Source of the DNA: Winogradskyella sp.
Lineage (GTDB): Bacteria; Bacteroidota; Bacteroidia; Flavobacteriales; Flavobacteriaceae
Assembly (NCBI RefSeq): GCF_016744625.1
Contig: NZ_JADGDZ010000007.1
Coordinates: forward strand, 1-60,393
DNA length: 60,393 bases
Direction: 5' to 3'
The stretch's first letter is position 1. Every line of letters starts with the position of its first letter. The position numbers and the translations under genes are program-made. Below, in pieces: positions 52,583 through 60,393 of this stretch. A model generated the notes under the pieces. It was given only the letters and a program-made list of their open reading frames with translations, had not been told where the DNA came from and ran no database searches.

Positions 52583-54100
52583 ATGAACAACACAATCAAA
52601 ATTTTAATGCTCTGTCTTTTAACCTCTTTTGGTTATGCCCAGAAAAAATTAAGCAAAACATCACAATCAATTAAGGTAAATAAAGATGTGGTAGTTGACT
52701 TAAACACTAGTTATGTAGAAATACAATTAGAAACTTGGAACAGAGACATTGTAGAAGTAGAAGCTTATATTGAAAGTAGCAAACTATCCGAAGAAGAACT
52801 AGAAAGAGCTTTAGAAGCTTGGAACCTTAAAGTAGAAGGTTCTAATGGTAAGGTTACAATTTCATCTAATGGTGGGAGAAACATAGGATTATTTGGTGAA
52901 GGCGATTACGGAGACTTATTGAAAGATTTAGAAATTCAATTAGCAGATTTACCAGAAATGCCAGAAATGCCAGAGATGCCGAACATGCCACATATGGCAG
53001 AAATGCCTGAAATGCCAGAAATGCCGGAGTTACCTGAATTGCCAGAAGGAGTTAAATCCATATCTTTTGATTATGATAGATATCAAAAAGATGGTGAGAA
53101 ATACTTAACAGAATGGAGCAAAAAGTACGAAAAAGAAGGTGGTAAAGAACTTCAAAAAAGTATGGAAGAATGGGCCAGAAAGTTTGGGGAATCTGGTTAC
53201 CAAGAGAAAATGGAAAAATGGGGAGAAGAATACGGAAAGCGTTTTGAAGGCAAATGGGCAAAAGATATGGAGAAATGGGGAGAAGAATTTGGTGAAAAGT
53301 TTGGTAAAGAATGGGAAGAGAAAATGGAAGCTTGGGGAGAACGTTTTGGAAAAGAAATGGAAGTGCGTGCCAAGGCTATGGAGAGGCGAGCAGAAGCAAT
53401 GGAAGAGCGTAATGAAAAGCGTTCTAAAGAAATGGTTAAGCGTATGGAAGAAAGAGCAGAACGTATGGAAGAACGAAGAGAGTCTATCTTAGTAAGACGT
53501 TTAGAGTCTGGTAGTAATAGTAAAGTAAAAAAAGTGATTAAAATAAAAATCCCTAAAAAAGCGAAACTTAAAACGAACATAAGACATGGTGAGTTAAAAT
53601 TGTCTTCAGTTATTTATAACATGAAAGGAGATATATCGCACTCATTTTTTGTAGCAGAACACATTGATGGAAGTGACACTTCCATCAATGTGTCTTATTC
53701 GCCAGTGGTTATTGATACTTGGGATTTAGGTACACTGAATCTTAATTTTGTTGATAAAGCTCAGATTAAAAATGCTAATAATTTAGTATTGAATTCTAAG
53801 TCGTCTAATATTAATATTGAGAGCTTAACAGACACTGGTATTATAGATGGTAGCTTTGGTGATCTTACTATTTCTAATCTTACAACATCGTTTAAGAACC
53901 TGAATTTGGTTTTAGAGAATAGCGATGCATTAATCAACTTACCTAAAAATATTGATTATAGTATGTATTTTAAGGGGAGTCGTTCTAAGTATAATAATAA
54001 GCCGACAACTCAGAAAACGATTCGAAATTATCCTGATGGACAAAGTTCTAATAGAAATATTATTGTAAATGCTAAGTTTAGTAATGTGATTATGAATTAA
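52583..54100 (+). CDS. Exported DUF4097-like protein with MPEMP and EKW repeats
   Basis: This 505-residue protein has a signal peptide (ILMLCLLTSFGYAQ). Residues 124-155 are nearly pure Pro-Glu-Met repeats (PEM with variants PNM, PHM, PEL). Next comes a long charged helical region (about 165-310) with four repeats starting at 194, 210, 229 and 248, typified by MEKWGEEYGKRFEGKWAKD and MEKWGEEFGEKFGKEWEEK, then Arg/Glu/Met-rich coils. The C-terminal part (about 325-505) has the repeated short strands of the DUF4097 beta-helix-like fold (LKLSSVIYNMKGDI, NLNFVDKAQIKNANNLVLNS, GSFGDLTISNLTTSFKNLNL). It is the third gene of the ECF operon and probably acts in the periplasm or at the surface. Its role is unknown. 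Confidence 0.7.
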   Translation: MNNTIKILMLCLLTSFGYAQKKLSKTSQSIKVNKDVVVDLNTSYVEIQLETWNRDIVEVEAYIESSKLSEEELERALEAWNLKVEGSNGKVTISSNGGRNIGLFGEGDYGDLLKDLEIQLADLPEMPEMPEMPNMPHMAEMPEMPEMPELPELPEGVKSISFDYDRYQKDGEKYLTEWSKKYEKEGGKELQKSMEEWARKFGESGYQEKMEKWGEEYGKRFEGKWAKDMEKWGEEFGEKFGKEWEEKMEAWGERFGKEMEVRAKAMERRAEAMEERNEKRSKEMVKRMEERAERMEERRESILVRRLESGSNSKVKKVIKIKIPKKAKLKTNIRHGELKLSSVIYNMKGDISHSFFVAEHIDGSDTSINVSYSPVVIDTWDLGTLNLNFVDKAQIKNANNLVLNSKSSNINIESLTDTGIIDGSFGDLTISNLTTSFKNLNLVLENSDALINLPKNIDYSMYFKGSRSKYNNKPTTQKTIRNYPDGQSSNRNIIVNAKFSNVIMN

Positions 54101-54481
54101 AATTACCTCTAAGTGTATTATTTTTTATTCTGAATTTGTTTTCAGAATCTCAATTTCCTTTTCTTCTCTCCATTTCATAAAATAGACTCATATTTTTATG
54201 GAAATTTTGTTTTTATATCGATTACTTCTTTCTAAGCTTTTTTTTAATTTATCAAAGCACATTCTTTAATTACTGCATCGTATAAAGTAATACCTATGTA
54301 TCACTAAGTAGAACAAATCATGGCTTTAAGCTATGCCAATCATGATGATTATCTTAGAATGAATAGCCAACTTAATTTAGAATTCTATTAAGAGAATTAT
54401 CCTGATTCTAATTTGCTCTTCAGGCTTTAATATTTTGAGGTTTATTTTTTTTCTTAGAAAGAAAATTTCTGATTTAACATA
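54101..54481. other. Intergenic region with one hairpin and no gene
   Basis: No credible ORF was found in this 381-bp region. A hairpin with perfect 8-bp arms, ATTCTGAA (54127-54134) and TTCAGAAT (54141-54148), lies 26 bp after the DUF4097 gene and is followed by a pyrimidine-rich stretch, so it may be a weak terminator. The remainder is A/T-rich with many stop codons in all frames, which would fit a decayed gene, but no remnant could be recognised. Confidence 0.5.
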
Positions 54482-54911
54482 ATGCTAAGTATAAAACAAA
54501 CCAGCCTATATGATGAAGTTATAAAAGAAATGAACTACAAATTTGGTGATGTTTTTTATTTTTGAAGGCTATGTTATTTCCGAAATTAAAGAAGGTATTA
54601 GCTTTTCTTGGGAAACTCATGCACATCCAATAATAAAGGATGTTATTGATTATACTAAATGTGATGGTAGCGATTTGGTTTATTTATCTCACAGAATTTA
54701 CTCATATTCTGTGGTGCCAACAGATTGGCTAAAACTCTTTAGAAATAGTTTCGATTTAAAAGGCTATGGTATCATTGGTTATACAGGTGTTAGTTTTGTA
54801 AATACCGTTATAGAAAACCTGTTTTTTAAAAAGAAAATAAGGCGATTTACTACAGTAGATGCTGCTGTGCAGTGGGCAAAAAGTTTTAATCTTGTTGAGG
54901 CTGGAGGTTAA
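54482..54911 (+). pseudogene. Frameshifted small gene (STAS/SpoIIAA-like, tentative)
   Basis: An ATG at 54482 opens MLSIKQTSLYDEVIKEMNYK then FGDVFYF and stops. The next frame then encodes FEGYVISEIKEGISFSWETH and continues to 54911 (122 residues from its own ATG at 54543, with odd start MVMFFIFEG). The two frames meet at runs of six and five T (54552-54563). Joined by a one-base shift they give a natural 140-residue protein of a compact alpha/beta type, loosely like the small STAS-like proteins of Flavobacteriia. It is either a real frameshift, a sequencing error in the T-run, or slippage during expression. Confidence 0.5.
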
Positions 54912-54959
54912 CAAATATTTTTCTATACCTTTTATATAATAGATTTGCTATTAAGAATT

Positions 54960-55316
54960 CTACGACTTTTTCAATGCCAAACTCAACTGTTTTCCAAAAA
55001 TGGCAGCAATGCCAGCAGCTAAACCACCAACGATTCCTGTAGCTAACATTAATATAAAAGGATTACCTCCTAAAGGCAATAAAACGGCAATGCGTTTGGC
55101 TAAAGTATAATCATTACCACTACTCAAAATAAAACTATAAACTGCCCAAAATAAGAGAATAGCTAAAAAGGGTACAAAGAATACTGCAGCTCGTTTTAAT
55201 GGTACAAATAAAGCACTTGCTAAAGCAGCAGTCATTATAGACCACCAAGGAAGAAATAATGATAAAATGATTGCTAAAACAATCGTTACTATAAAATTGG
55301 TTGTATTTGTTTTCAT
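54960..55316 (-). CDS. Small membrane protein, coupled to the acylase gene
   Basis: This 118-residue protein has three to four transmembrane segments (about residues 8-28, 35-62 and 85-110). There is no export signal apart from the first helix, and no recognised family. The start ATG shares one base with the stop of the penicillin-acylase gene upstream, so it is translated with it. Its function is unknown; a role in membrane attachment or transport for the acylase product is conceivable but unsupported. Confidence 0.65.
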   Translation of the reverse strand: MKTNTTNFIVTIVLAIILSLFLPWWSIMTAALASALFVPLKRAAVFFVPFLAILLFWAVYSFILSSGNDYTLAKRIAVLLPLGGNPFILMLATGIVGGLAAGIAAIFGKQLSLALKKS

Positions 55317-57727
55317 TAGTTACTAGGTGTTAAGATTTGTGTGCCAATCATAGCATCTGTAGCTTCGTTGGTTTGCATAAAGTTGAGACTGTAATACTTT
55401 CCTGCAGCCCAATCATCTATAAAATTATCGTAGTATTTACTGCCAGGATTACCAGATTGTCCACCAGGGTAAATCCCAATAGCTGTAGGAGGGGATGTCA
55501 TTTCTACAATCATTCTCCAAGATGGTCCGTGATTTTCTGAAGTTGCATTTACAATATTTCGATCACCACCAATAGGAATATCAAATCTAGAAAATGCAGG
55601 TAGGGCTTGTAATAAATGACCAGCATATGTGCCTTTGTAATTCACCCAAGTGTAGTCTCCTTCTTCTGCTTTAATTTCTATTAAACGTTTTGCTGCTTTT
55701 TTAAAGGCTAATAAAAATAAGTCCTTGGCCGTTTCGGTTTCTGGTGTTTCAACTATATCCATAAAGGCATCATCTCCTTTGTTTTTTAGCAAGTAAATAG
55801 TTTGATATGTGTATGGAGCATCGAGTGCTGTATCTTCAATATCAAACTCATCCCAAACCATATTATAAAGTTTGCCATACCATTGACGCCAAATACTTGG
55901 ACCAACTTCGTTAATGTCGTTATTATATCTCCATGCCTTAGCTTCATCATAGATCGCTTTTTCTTCCGAATTTAAACTAGAAATGTCCATAGTTTCCAAC
56001 ATGTAAGGCATGAGTTCTGCAGCTTTAAGATTGTAATTGTTATTGTGTAAATCTTTAAAATCTTGAATACTAAACTTGTCTTTAGAACTAAAGAAATCGT
56101 TTATCACACGATTACGATACGTTTCGTAACCATCGTTATATACAAAATAGGGATAAGCTTCATCTACAGGATGCTGATTAGCAGAACTTACAAAACCGCG
56201 TTCAGGATTTTTAGTGTGCGCATTAAACTGTTGCGGAATAAAACTTTGCCAATCATTTTCGGATTTACTGCCATCCATTACAAATTTACCTTGATCTTCC
56301 CATTTATTAGGAAACATTCCTTGAATCCATAAGGCGATGTCTCCTTCAGTAGATGCAAAGACAAAGTTTTGAGCAGGTGCTACCCAATATTTTAAAGCAT
56401 TAGTATAATCATTATAATTTTTAGCTTTATTCAATTCTAAAAATGTACGTTGTCCATTTCCGGGAATATGTCCTGTCCATTGCATGGCATAGCCAGCTAA
56501 CTCTTTATCTGATTTAAAGTTTTTATCATACATTACAGGACCATGATGTGTATATAAAACAGAGTCCTTGTAGCTTGGTTTGCCTTTTATTTTAATCTCT
56601 TCAACTCTTACTGTTATGTCTTTCCATTGGTCATCGAATTTATATTTGGTTCGGTCTTCATTGAATTCAATTTTATACCAATCAATAACATCTCTTGTAG
56701 CATTAGTTTCTCCCCAGGCAATATGTTGGTTAAAACCAGAAATGACTGCTATAGCTCCAGGAAGCGTGGCACCAAAAGAGTTATGAGTTGGTGTGCTCAG
56801 TTGCATCACATACCATATACAAGGTAAATTGAGTCCTAAATGCGGATCATTGGCTAAAATAGGGTGTCCGGAATACGATTTTTCTCCAGAAATAGCCCAA
56901 TTATTACTGCCGTTATCTGGATTTGGTTTGTCTATAGTTTCTGTAATAGAATCTAATAGGATTTGGCTTGTAGGTTTTGGAGTTTGAGGAACATCAACAA
57001 AGCTCCAGTCTGTTTCTTTAGGAATTATAGGTTCTGTATTATCAAAAAAATCTGGGAATAATAAATCGAAACGCTCTTTACCAAATAGACGTAAAGCATT
57101 GGTGTTTTCCATGTCTTCATCTCCACCAGCTAGCATTTTGGTCATATACATTAACAGTAAAGCTGTTTTTTTTGGTGACCATGATTCTGGTTTATAATCG
57201 AGCAGTTTATATTCTACAGGATAATCTTTTGGGTCTAATTGATCAATATAACTATTTACTCCATCTGCGTAAGCTTGAGCAATAGCAGTAGTTTCTTTGT
57301 CTTCAGATATTTTTTTTAAGGTTTGCTCTGCTCCAAAAACCATACCTCTTCGTCGTTCTTGTCTGTCGTAATTTAAAGCTCCTTCACCTATAATCTCAGA
57401 TAAACGACCAGCTGAGGCATAGGTTTGAAATTCCATTTGCCAAAGTCTATGCTTAGCAGTTAAATAGCCTTGAGCTCTATATAAATCTAAATCATTCTGA
57501 GCAAAAATATGCGGAATCAATTGGGCATCGTAATGCACAGTAACTTTATCTGTTAATCCAGGAATTGTTATTTCGCCAGTAGTAGATTCATCAGTTTCGT
57601 TTTGCCAAACTCCAGAATAGGGATTAAGAAATTTTCCGATAGGAGGAATAGCTCTAAATTTGGTATTTAAAGCAAAAAATAGTCCTATAGTTAATAGGAA
57701 GGAAAGGATAAGTTTAAAATACTTCAT
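55316..57727 (-). CDS. Penicillin-acylase-family N-terminal serine hydrolase
   Basis: This 803-residue protein has an N-terminal anchor or signal (LILSFLLTIGLFFALNT). The family's maturation site is intact: after a linker, DNGSNNWAISG places the nucleophile Ser at residue 274, so the chain is predicted to split into an alpha part (about 30-250) and a beta part (274-803). Other motifs are GVPHI-type substrate region TVHYDAQLIPHIFAQNDLD and GYLTAKHRLWQMEFQTYASA, and late SWRMIVEMTSPPTAIG, YPGGQSGNPGSKYYD. Family members remove acyl groups from beta-lactams or from N-acyl homoserine lactones; the natural substrate here is unknown. It is probably periplasmic. Confidence 0.92.
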   Translation of the reverse strand: MKYFKLILSFLLTIGLFFALNTKFRAIPPIGKFLNPYSGVWQNETDESTTGEITIPGLTDKVTVHYDAQLIPHIFAQNDLDLYRAQGYLTAKHRLWQMEFQTYASAGRLSEIIGEGALNYDRQERRRGMVFGAEQTLKKISEDKETTAIAQAYADGVNSYIDQLDPKDYPVEYKLLDYKPESWSPKKTALLLMYMTKMLAGGDEDMENTNALRLFGKERFDLLFPDFFDNTEPIIPKETDWSFVDVPQTPKPTSQILLDSITETIDKPNPDNGSNNWAISGEKSYSGHPILANDPHLGLNLPCIWYVMQLSTPTHNSFGATLPGAIAVISGFNQHIAWGETNATRDVIDWYKIEFNEDRTKYKFDDQWKDITVRVEEIKIKGKPSYKDSVLYTHHGPVMYDKNFKSDKELAGYAMQWTGHIPGNGQRTFLELNKAKNYNDYTNALKYWVAPAQNFVFASTEGDIALWIQGMFPNKWEDQGKFVMDGSKSENDWQSFIPQQFNAHTKNPERGFVSSANQHPVDEAYPYFVYNDGYETYRNRVINDFFSSKDKFSIQDFKDLHNNNYNLKAAELMPYMLETMDISSLNSEEKAIYDEAKAWRYNNDINEVGPSIWRQWYGKLYNMVWDEFDIEDTALDAPYTYQTIYLLKNKGDDAFMDIVETPETETAKDLFLLAFKKAAKRLIEIKAEEGDYTWVNYKGTYAGHLLQALPAFSRFDIPIGGDRNIVNATSENHGPSWRMIVEMTSPPTAIGIYPGGQSGNPGSKYYDNFIDDWAAGKYYSLNFMQTNEATDAMIGTQILTPSN

Positions 57728-57809
57728 GAAATGAAATTATAGAGAATTTAAAAATACCAAATAAATATTACTTTTCTAAACAAGGTTGAAATGAATCAAA
57801 TAGACTTTT

Positions 57810-58529
57810 CTATTTTTTAAAAACCTTATAAATAGGTTTTAAAAACCAAAAGAAATTTTTAAAGAAATGGATAGATCTATAATAGGTAACCAGAAAAAGT
57901 TTGGCTTGGTAAGCAGATATGGCTATTGGTTCAGTGCGCTTTATAGGTTGCATCTGGATGCATGCGAATCCTCCCCACATTTCTCTGTAAAGCCCATCAT
58001 GATTAAAAGCACCTGTAACGTAATCTAATTCAATATAATGTACATAAGGATTAGAATTGTAATTATATGATGTCATTCCTTTTCTACAAGCTGGATTAAA
58101 ACTGTCGTGCAAAATAATAGTAATAGGTTGCTTTGGTATAAGATTTAAAACTTTGGTAATATCTTCTAAAACACCTTTTGTGCTATGGTCTCCATCTATA
58201 AGAATGAATTCTACAACTTCATCACTATTGTTAATCTTACTGACTAATTCTGGAATAATACGTTTAGAATCTCCAATGAGATACTCTATATTAGATAAAT
58301 CATCACAGCGTTTATCTCTATATGATGGTGTTAGGTCAATAGCATATACTTTATCTGAAAATTCACTGATAACCTGAAGACTACCACCATTATAAGTTCC
58401 AATTTCTATTGCAACTTTTGGTTTTATAGTTTGTAATACTCTAATAAGTGTCGCTTGTTCAGCTCTACTCATAGACCAAGGAATAGGGTATTGGTTGGTT
58501 ATTTGATGCTTTAAACTTGTAGAGCTCAT
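57810..58529 (-). CDS. Class I SAM-dependent methyltransferase-like / CmcI-type protein
   Basis: This 239-residue protein has a glycine motif of the Rossmann-type methyltransferase fold, PKVAIEIGTYNGGSLQVISE (about 34-53), the second motif KVYAIDLTPSYRD, and the acidic FILIDGDHSTKGVLEDITKV followed by ITIILHDSFNPACRKG. This DGDH and HD pattern resembles Methyltransf_24 and cephalosporin hydroxylase-like proteins. The C-terminal 40 residues are basic and hydrophobic (FKNFFWFLKPIYKVFKK), suggesting membrane contact. The DciA-like gene is 4 bp upstream, so both are in one operon. Confidence 0.75.
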   Translation of the reverse strand: MSSTSLKHQITNQYPIPWSMSRAEQATLIRVLQTIKPKVAIEIGTYNGGSLQVISEFSDKVYAIDLTPSYRDKRCDDLSNIEYLIGDSKRIIPELVSKINNSDEVVEFILIDGDHSTKGVLEDITKVLNLIPKQPITIILHDSFNPACRKGMTSYNYNSNPYVHYIELDYVTGAFNHDGLYREMWGGFACIQMQPIKRTEPIAISAYQAKLFLVTYYRSIHFFKNFFWFLKPIYKVFKK

Positions 58530-58533
58530 TGAT

Positions 58534-58830
58534 TTATCTTAATACTAACTTTTTAACAATGTCTTTACCTACAGATTCGTTGAGCATTTTTACAATTTTT
58601 TCGTTGCCATAACTTAATTCTTCTCGCAATACGCTAGAGCTTAATTGCACATAGAGTACGCTATGTTTAAGTTCTATAGCAGTGGTGTAATTGTTAACAC
58701 CATTTCCCATAAGATTCGCCCAAGCTTCACGCACGTTAACCTTGTCTAATCCTGTTTGTAAATTATTGGTCTTTACAAACTCTTTTAGAATATCTTCAAT
58801 GGGTTGGTTATCGTTATTGCGTTTTGCCAT
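58534..58830 (-). CDS. DUF721 (DciA-like) protein
   Basis: This 98-residue protein has the DUF721 pattern: IEDILKEFVKTNNLQTGLDK, VNVREAWANLMGNGVNNYTT, then LKHSVLYVQLSSSVLREELS and a final helix KIVKMLNESVGKDIVKKLVL. DciA helps load the replicative helicase in bacteria without DnaC, and the short Bacteroidota version is considered related. It lies near recF, as in many genomes, with the lipoprotein gene between them (32 bp), and shares the operon with the methyltransferase-like gene. Confidence 0.85.
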   Translation of the reverse strand: MAKRNNDNQPIEDILKEFVKTNNLQTGLDKVNVREAWANLMGNGVNNYTTAIELKHSVLYVQLSSSVLREELSYGNEKIVKMLNESVGKDIVKKLVLR

Positions 58831-58862
58831 CTTAGTTGCCGCGAAAGCGGTAATCTCTTTAA

Positions 58863-59282
58863 TTATTTAATATCTAATTTAATTGGAGTATAGCGTTTGT
58901 ATAAATATACGTCCTTATTATCATTAATTATACGTAGATTTTTAGGTGTAGCTTCCAAAACTGTTTCTTTCCATTTGGCATAAGGTGTTTTGTAATATAT
59001 ATTTAAACTACCATTTTCAATTTTCACGCTTAAACTTTCATAATTATCTGAAGTAAAGTAAGTATCATTAATGCCAGGTTTTAGTTTTTTTCTAAAACCA
59101 TATAAACTGTCATTAAGACTGATGTAATCTATGGTTTCGTTAAATTTATATTCTTTTTTACTGCCATTTGCTAAGGTTACTTCTTTAATTTCCCAATAGC
59201 CTTCTATGTGTTCTATGTAAGATTCTGAGTTATTAGAACAAGCAACTAATAGCAAGCAAAAGGTCCATAAATATTTCCTCAT
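58863..59282 (-). CDS. Lipocalin-like small lipoprotein
   Basis: This 139-residue protein has a lipoprotein signal ([10 protein letters not shown], Cys15). It begins with [23 protein letters not shown] beta strands ([11 protein letters not shown]), followed by six or so more strands ([20 protein letters not shown]), as in lipocalin-like domains of Bacteroidota. No ligand is known. Its start overlaps the recF stop by 4 bp, so the two are coupled; this envelope gene between recF and the DciA-like gene is a recurrent arrangement in Flavobacteriia rather than a functional link. Confidence 0.75.
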   Translation of the reverse strand: MRKYLWTFCLLLVACSNNSESYIEHIEGYWEIKEVTLANGSKKEYKFNETIDYISLNDSLYGFRKKLKPGINDTYFTSDNYESLSVKIENGSLNIYYKTPYAKWKETVLEATPKNLRIINDNKDVYLYKRYTPIKLDIK

Positions 59283-60358
59283 AATTTGAATAATTTATAG
59301 GATTGATGAATCTGTTTTACAATAGTTTCGGTTCTATCTGCATGTGTATCACTAATAAAAATCTGACCGAAATGCTCATCATCTACTAAATTAATAATCT
59401 GTGCTACTCTGTTTTCATCTAGTTTATCAAAAATATCATCTAGTAGTAAGATAGGTGAGACTCCACTTTGCTCTTTTGTAAAATCGAATTGTGCTAATTT
59501 CAGTGCAATTAAAAATGATTTTTGTTGTCCTTGACTTCCAAATTTTTTAATGGGAAAATCATCAATTAAAAACACCAAATCATCTTTGTGAGCACCAACA
59601 CTTGTGTATTGTAAGGCTTTGTCTTTATTGAGGTTTTTATCTAATAAATCTTTTAGTTCACCATTAAATAAATCACTTTTATAAGTTAAATCAATGACTT
59701 CTTTACTTTGACTAATGGCTTCATAACGTGCTTTAAAAATTGGAATAAATGCTTTTAGGAAGGCATCTCGTTTTTTGAATATTTCGGTGCCAAACGCGTG
59801 CAGTTGCTCATTGTAAATCGATAGTGTATCTGCATTAAATGTATTATTTAATGCGAAATATTTTAAGAGTGCATTACGTTGTGCCAAAACCTTGTTATAG
59901 CTAATAAGTTCGGTTAGATAACTTTTATCACTTTGAGAAATAACACTGTCAATAAACTTTCGTCGTGTATCACTACCTTCTATTATTAAATCACGGTCTG
60001 CAGGAGAAATAATAACGAGCGGAATAAATCCAATATGCTCGCTAAACTTTTCATAAGCTTTTCCATTACGTTTAATCACTTTTTTTTGTCCACGCTTTAG
60101 GGAAACTATAATTTTTTCTGCACGCTCATTTTTAGTAAAATTACCATCAACCACAAAAAACTCTGCATTGTGATTTATATTCTGAACTGCAATTGGATTA
60201 AAGTAACTTTTGCCGAAAGCTAAATGGTAAATAGCATCTAAAGCATTGGTTTTTCCGATGCCATTCGCGCCAACAAAACAATTGATTTTAGCGTCGAAAT
60301 CGAAAACCTGACTTTCAAAATTTTTATAATTAACTAAAGATAGTGTGTTTAGATTCAT
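59279..60358 (-). CDS. recF: DNA replication and repair protein RecF
   Basis: This 359-residue protein has the RecF landmarks: [20 protein letters not shown] at the start, Walker A GANGIGKT (30-37), [20 protein letters not shown] followed by [10 protein letters not shown], the signature [20 protein letters not shown] and Walker [16 protein letters not shown]. It binds gapped DNA and loads RecA with RecO and RecR. The start at 60358 matches the usual N-terminus. The remaining 35 bp to the window edge contain no start of another gene that I can support. Confidence 0.95.
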   Translation of the reverse strand: MNLNTLSLVNYKNFESQVFDFDAKINCFVGANGIGKTNALDAIYHLAFGKSYFNPIAVQNINHNAEFFVVDGNFTKNERAEKIIVSLKRGQKKVIKRNGKAYEKFSEHIGFIPLVIISPADRDLIIEGSDTRRKFIDSVISQSDKSYLTELISYNKVLAQRNALLKYFALNNTFNADTLSIYNEQLHAFGTEIFKKRDAFLKAFIPIFKARYEAISQSKEVIDLTYKSDLFNGELKDLLDKNLNKDKALQYTSVGAHKDDLVFLIDDFPIKKFGSQGQQKSFLIALKLAQFDFTKEQSGVSPILLLDDIFDKLDENRVAQIINLVDDEHFGQIFISDTHADRTETIVKQIHQSYKLFKL

Positions 60359-60393
60359 AAAAGTTTAATGGATTGCCTAATTATAGTGCTATG

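Noticed and set aside
53052-53580. Plus- and minus-strand ORFs in other frames of the EKW repeat region
   Set aside because: They are products of the periodic GAA/ATG/TGG codons of the true frame.
54101-54481. Possible small RNA or gene remnant
   Set aside because: Apart from one 8-bp hairpin, no promoter, terminator or recognisable coding remnant could be supported.
55316-57727. Penicillin acylase as a beta-lactam defence enzyme
   Set aside because: The family is wide and its natural substrates are mostly unknown; the neighbours give no link to beta-lactams.

Overview
The window is a piece of an AT-rich chromosome from a member of the Bacteroidota, almost certainly a marine Flavobacteriaceae (Winogradskyella/Psychroserpens-like; the genus is inferred only). 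The grounds are several secreted proteins with type IX secretion (T9SS) type A C-terminal sorting domains, promoters of the TAnnTTTG type, A-rich start regions without Shine-Dalgarno sequences, BshC of the bacillithiol pathway, and characteristic neighbours such as pyrG-yidC and recF-lipoprotein-DUF721. Genes are densely packed. No rRNA, tRNA, CRISPR array, transposase, integrase or phage gene was recognised.

Layout. 0-12.4 kb: a truncated TPR sensor/regulator gene at the left edge diverges from a surface-protein cluster (beta-barrel protein, small T9SS protein, tail-fibre-like protein with a DYAEY domain, a 1890-residue leucine-rich-repeat T9SS protein and a lipoprotein). GTGGACA-type sites lie in the control regions of this cluster. 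A 94-bp leader sits directly before the lipoprotein gene and again, in inverted orientation, before a VOC-protein gene at 12.3 kb; each copy holds a tiny ORF encoding MKRACSK-F/Y-Y. 12.4-24.4 kb: VOC protein, M16 and M14 peptidases, bshC, guaA, a LysM protein, DUF922 and DUF3820 proteins. 24.4-28.8 kb: ORFan-rich accessory stretch. 29-37.7 kb: pyrG, yidC, a MORN protein, mnmA, a T9SS subtilase and a nitronate monooxygenase, separated by palindromic repeats. 37.7-38.9 kb: a two-gene insert (TIR-like protein plus a DUF2158-like protein) bracketed by attC-like palindromes. 39-44.2 kb: T9SS VCBS/ASPIC protein, di-haem lipoprotein, small T9SS protein. 44.4-51.2 kb: MATE transporter, PAP2 phosphatase, a convergent GT2/LAB_N/GT39 envelope-glycosylation operon, MeaB and DUF2911. 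51.4-54.1 kb: ECF sigma factor, membrane anti-sigma candidate and a DUF4097-like protein with strong internal repeats. 54.1-60.4 kb: a frameshifted gene, a penicillin-acylase-family enzyme, a methyltransferase-like protein, a DciA-like protein, a lipoprotein and RecF.

How the parts fit. Housekeeping functions (GMP, CTP, tRNA thiolation, membrane insertion, recombination, bacillithiol) alternate with envelope and secretion genes. The most unusual signals are regulatory or repeat-based: the duplicated uORF-bearing leader, the GTGGACA sites around the surface cluster, and the attC-like bracketing of the TIR-like gene pair. All family assignments come from reading motifs; no database search was possible.
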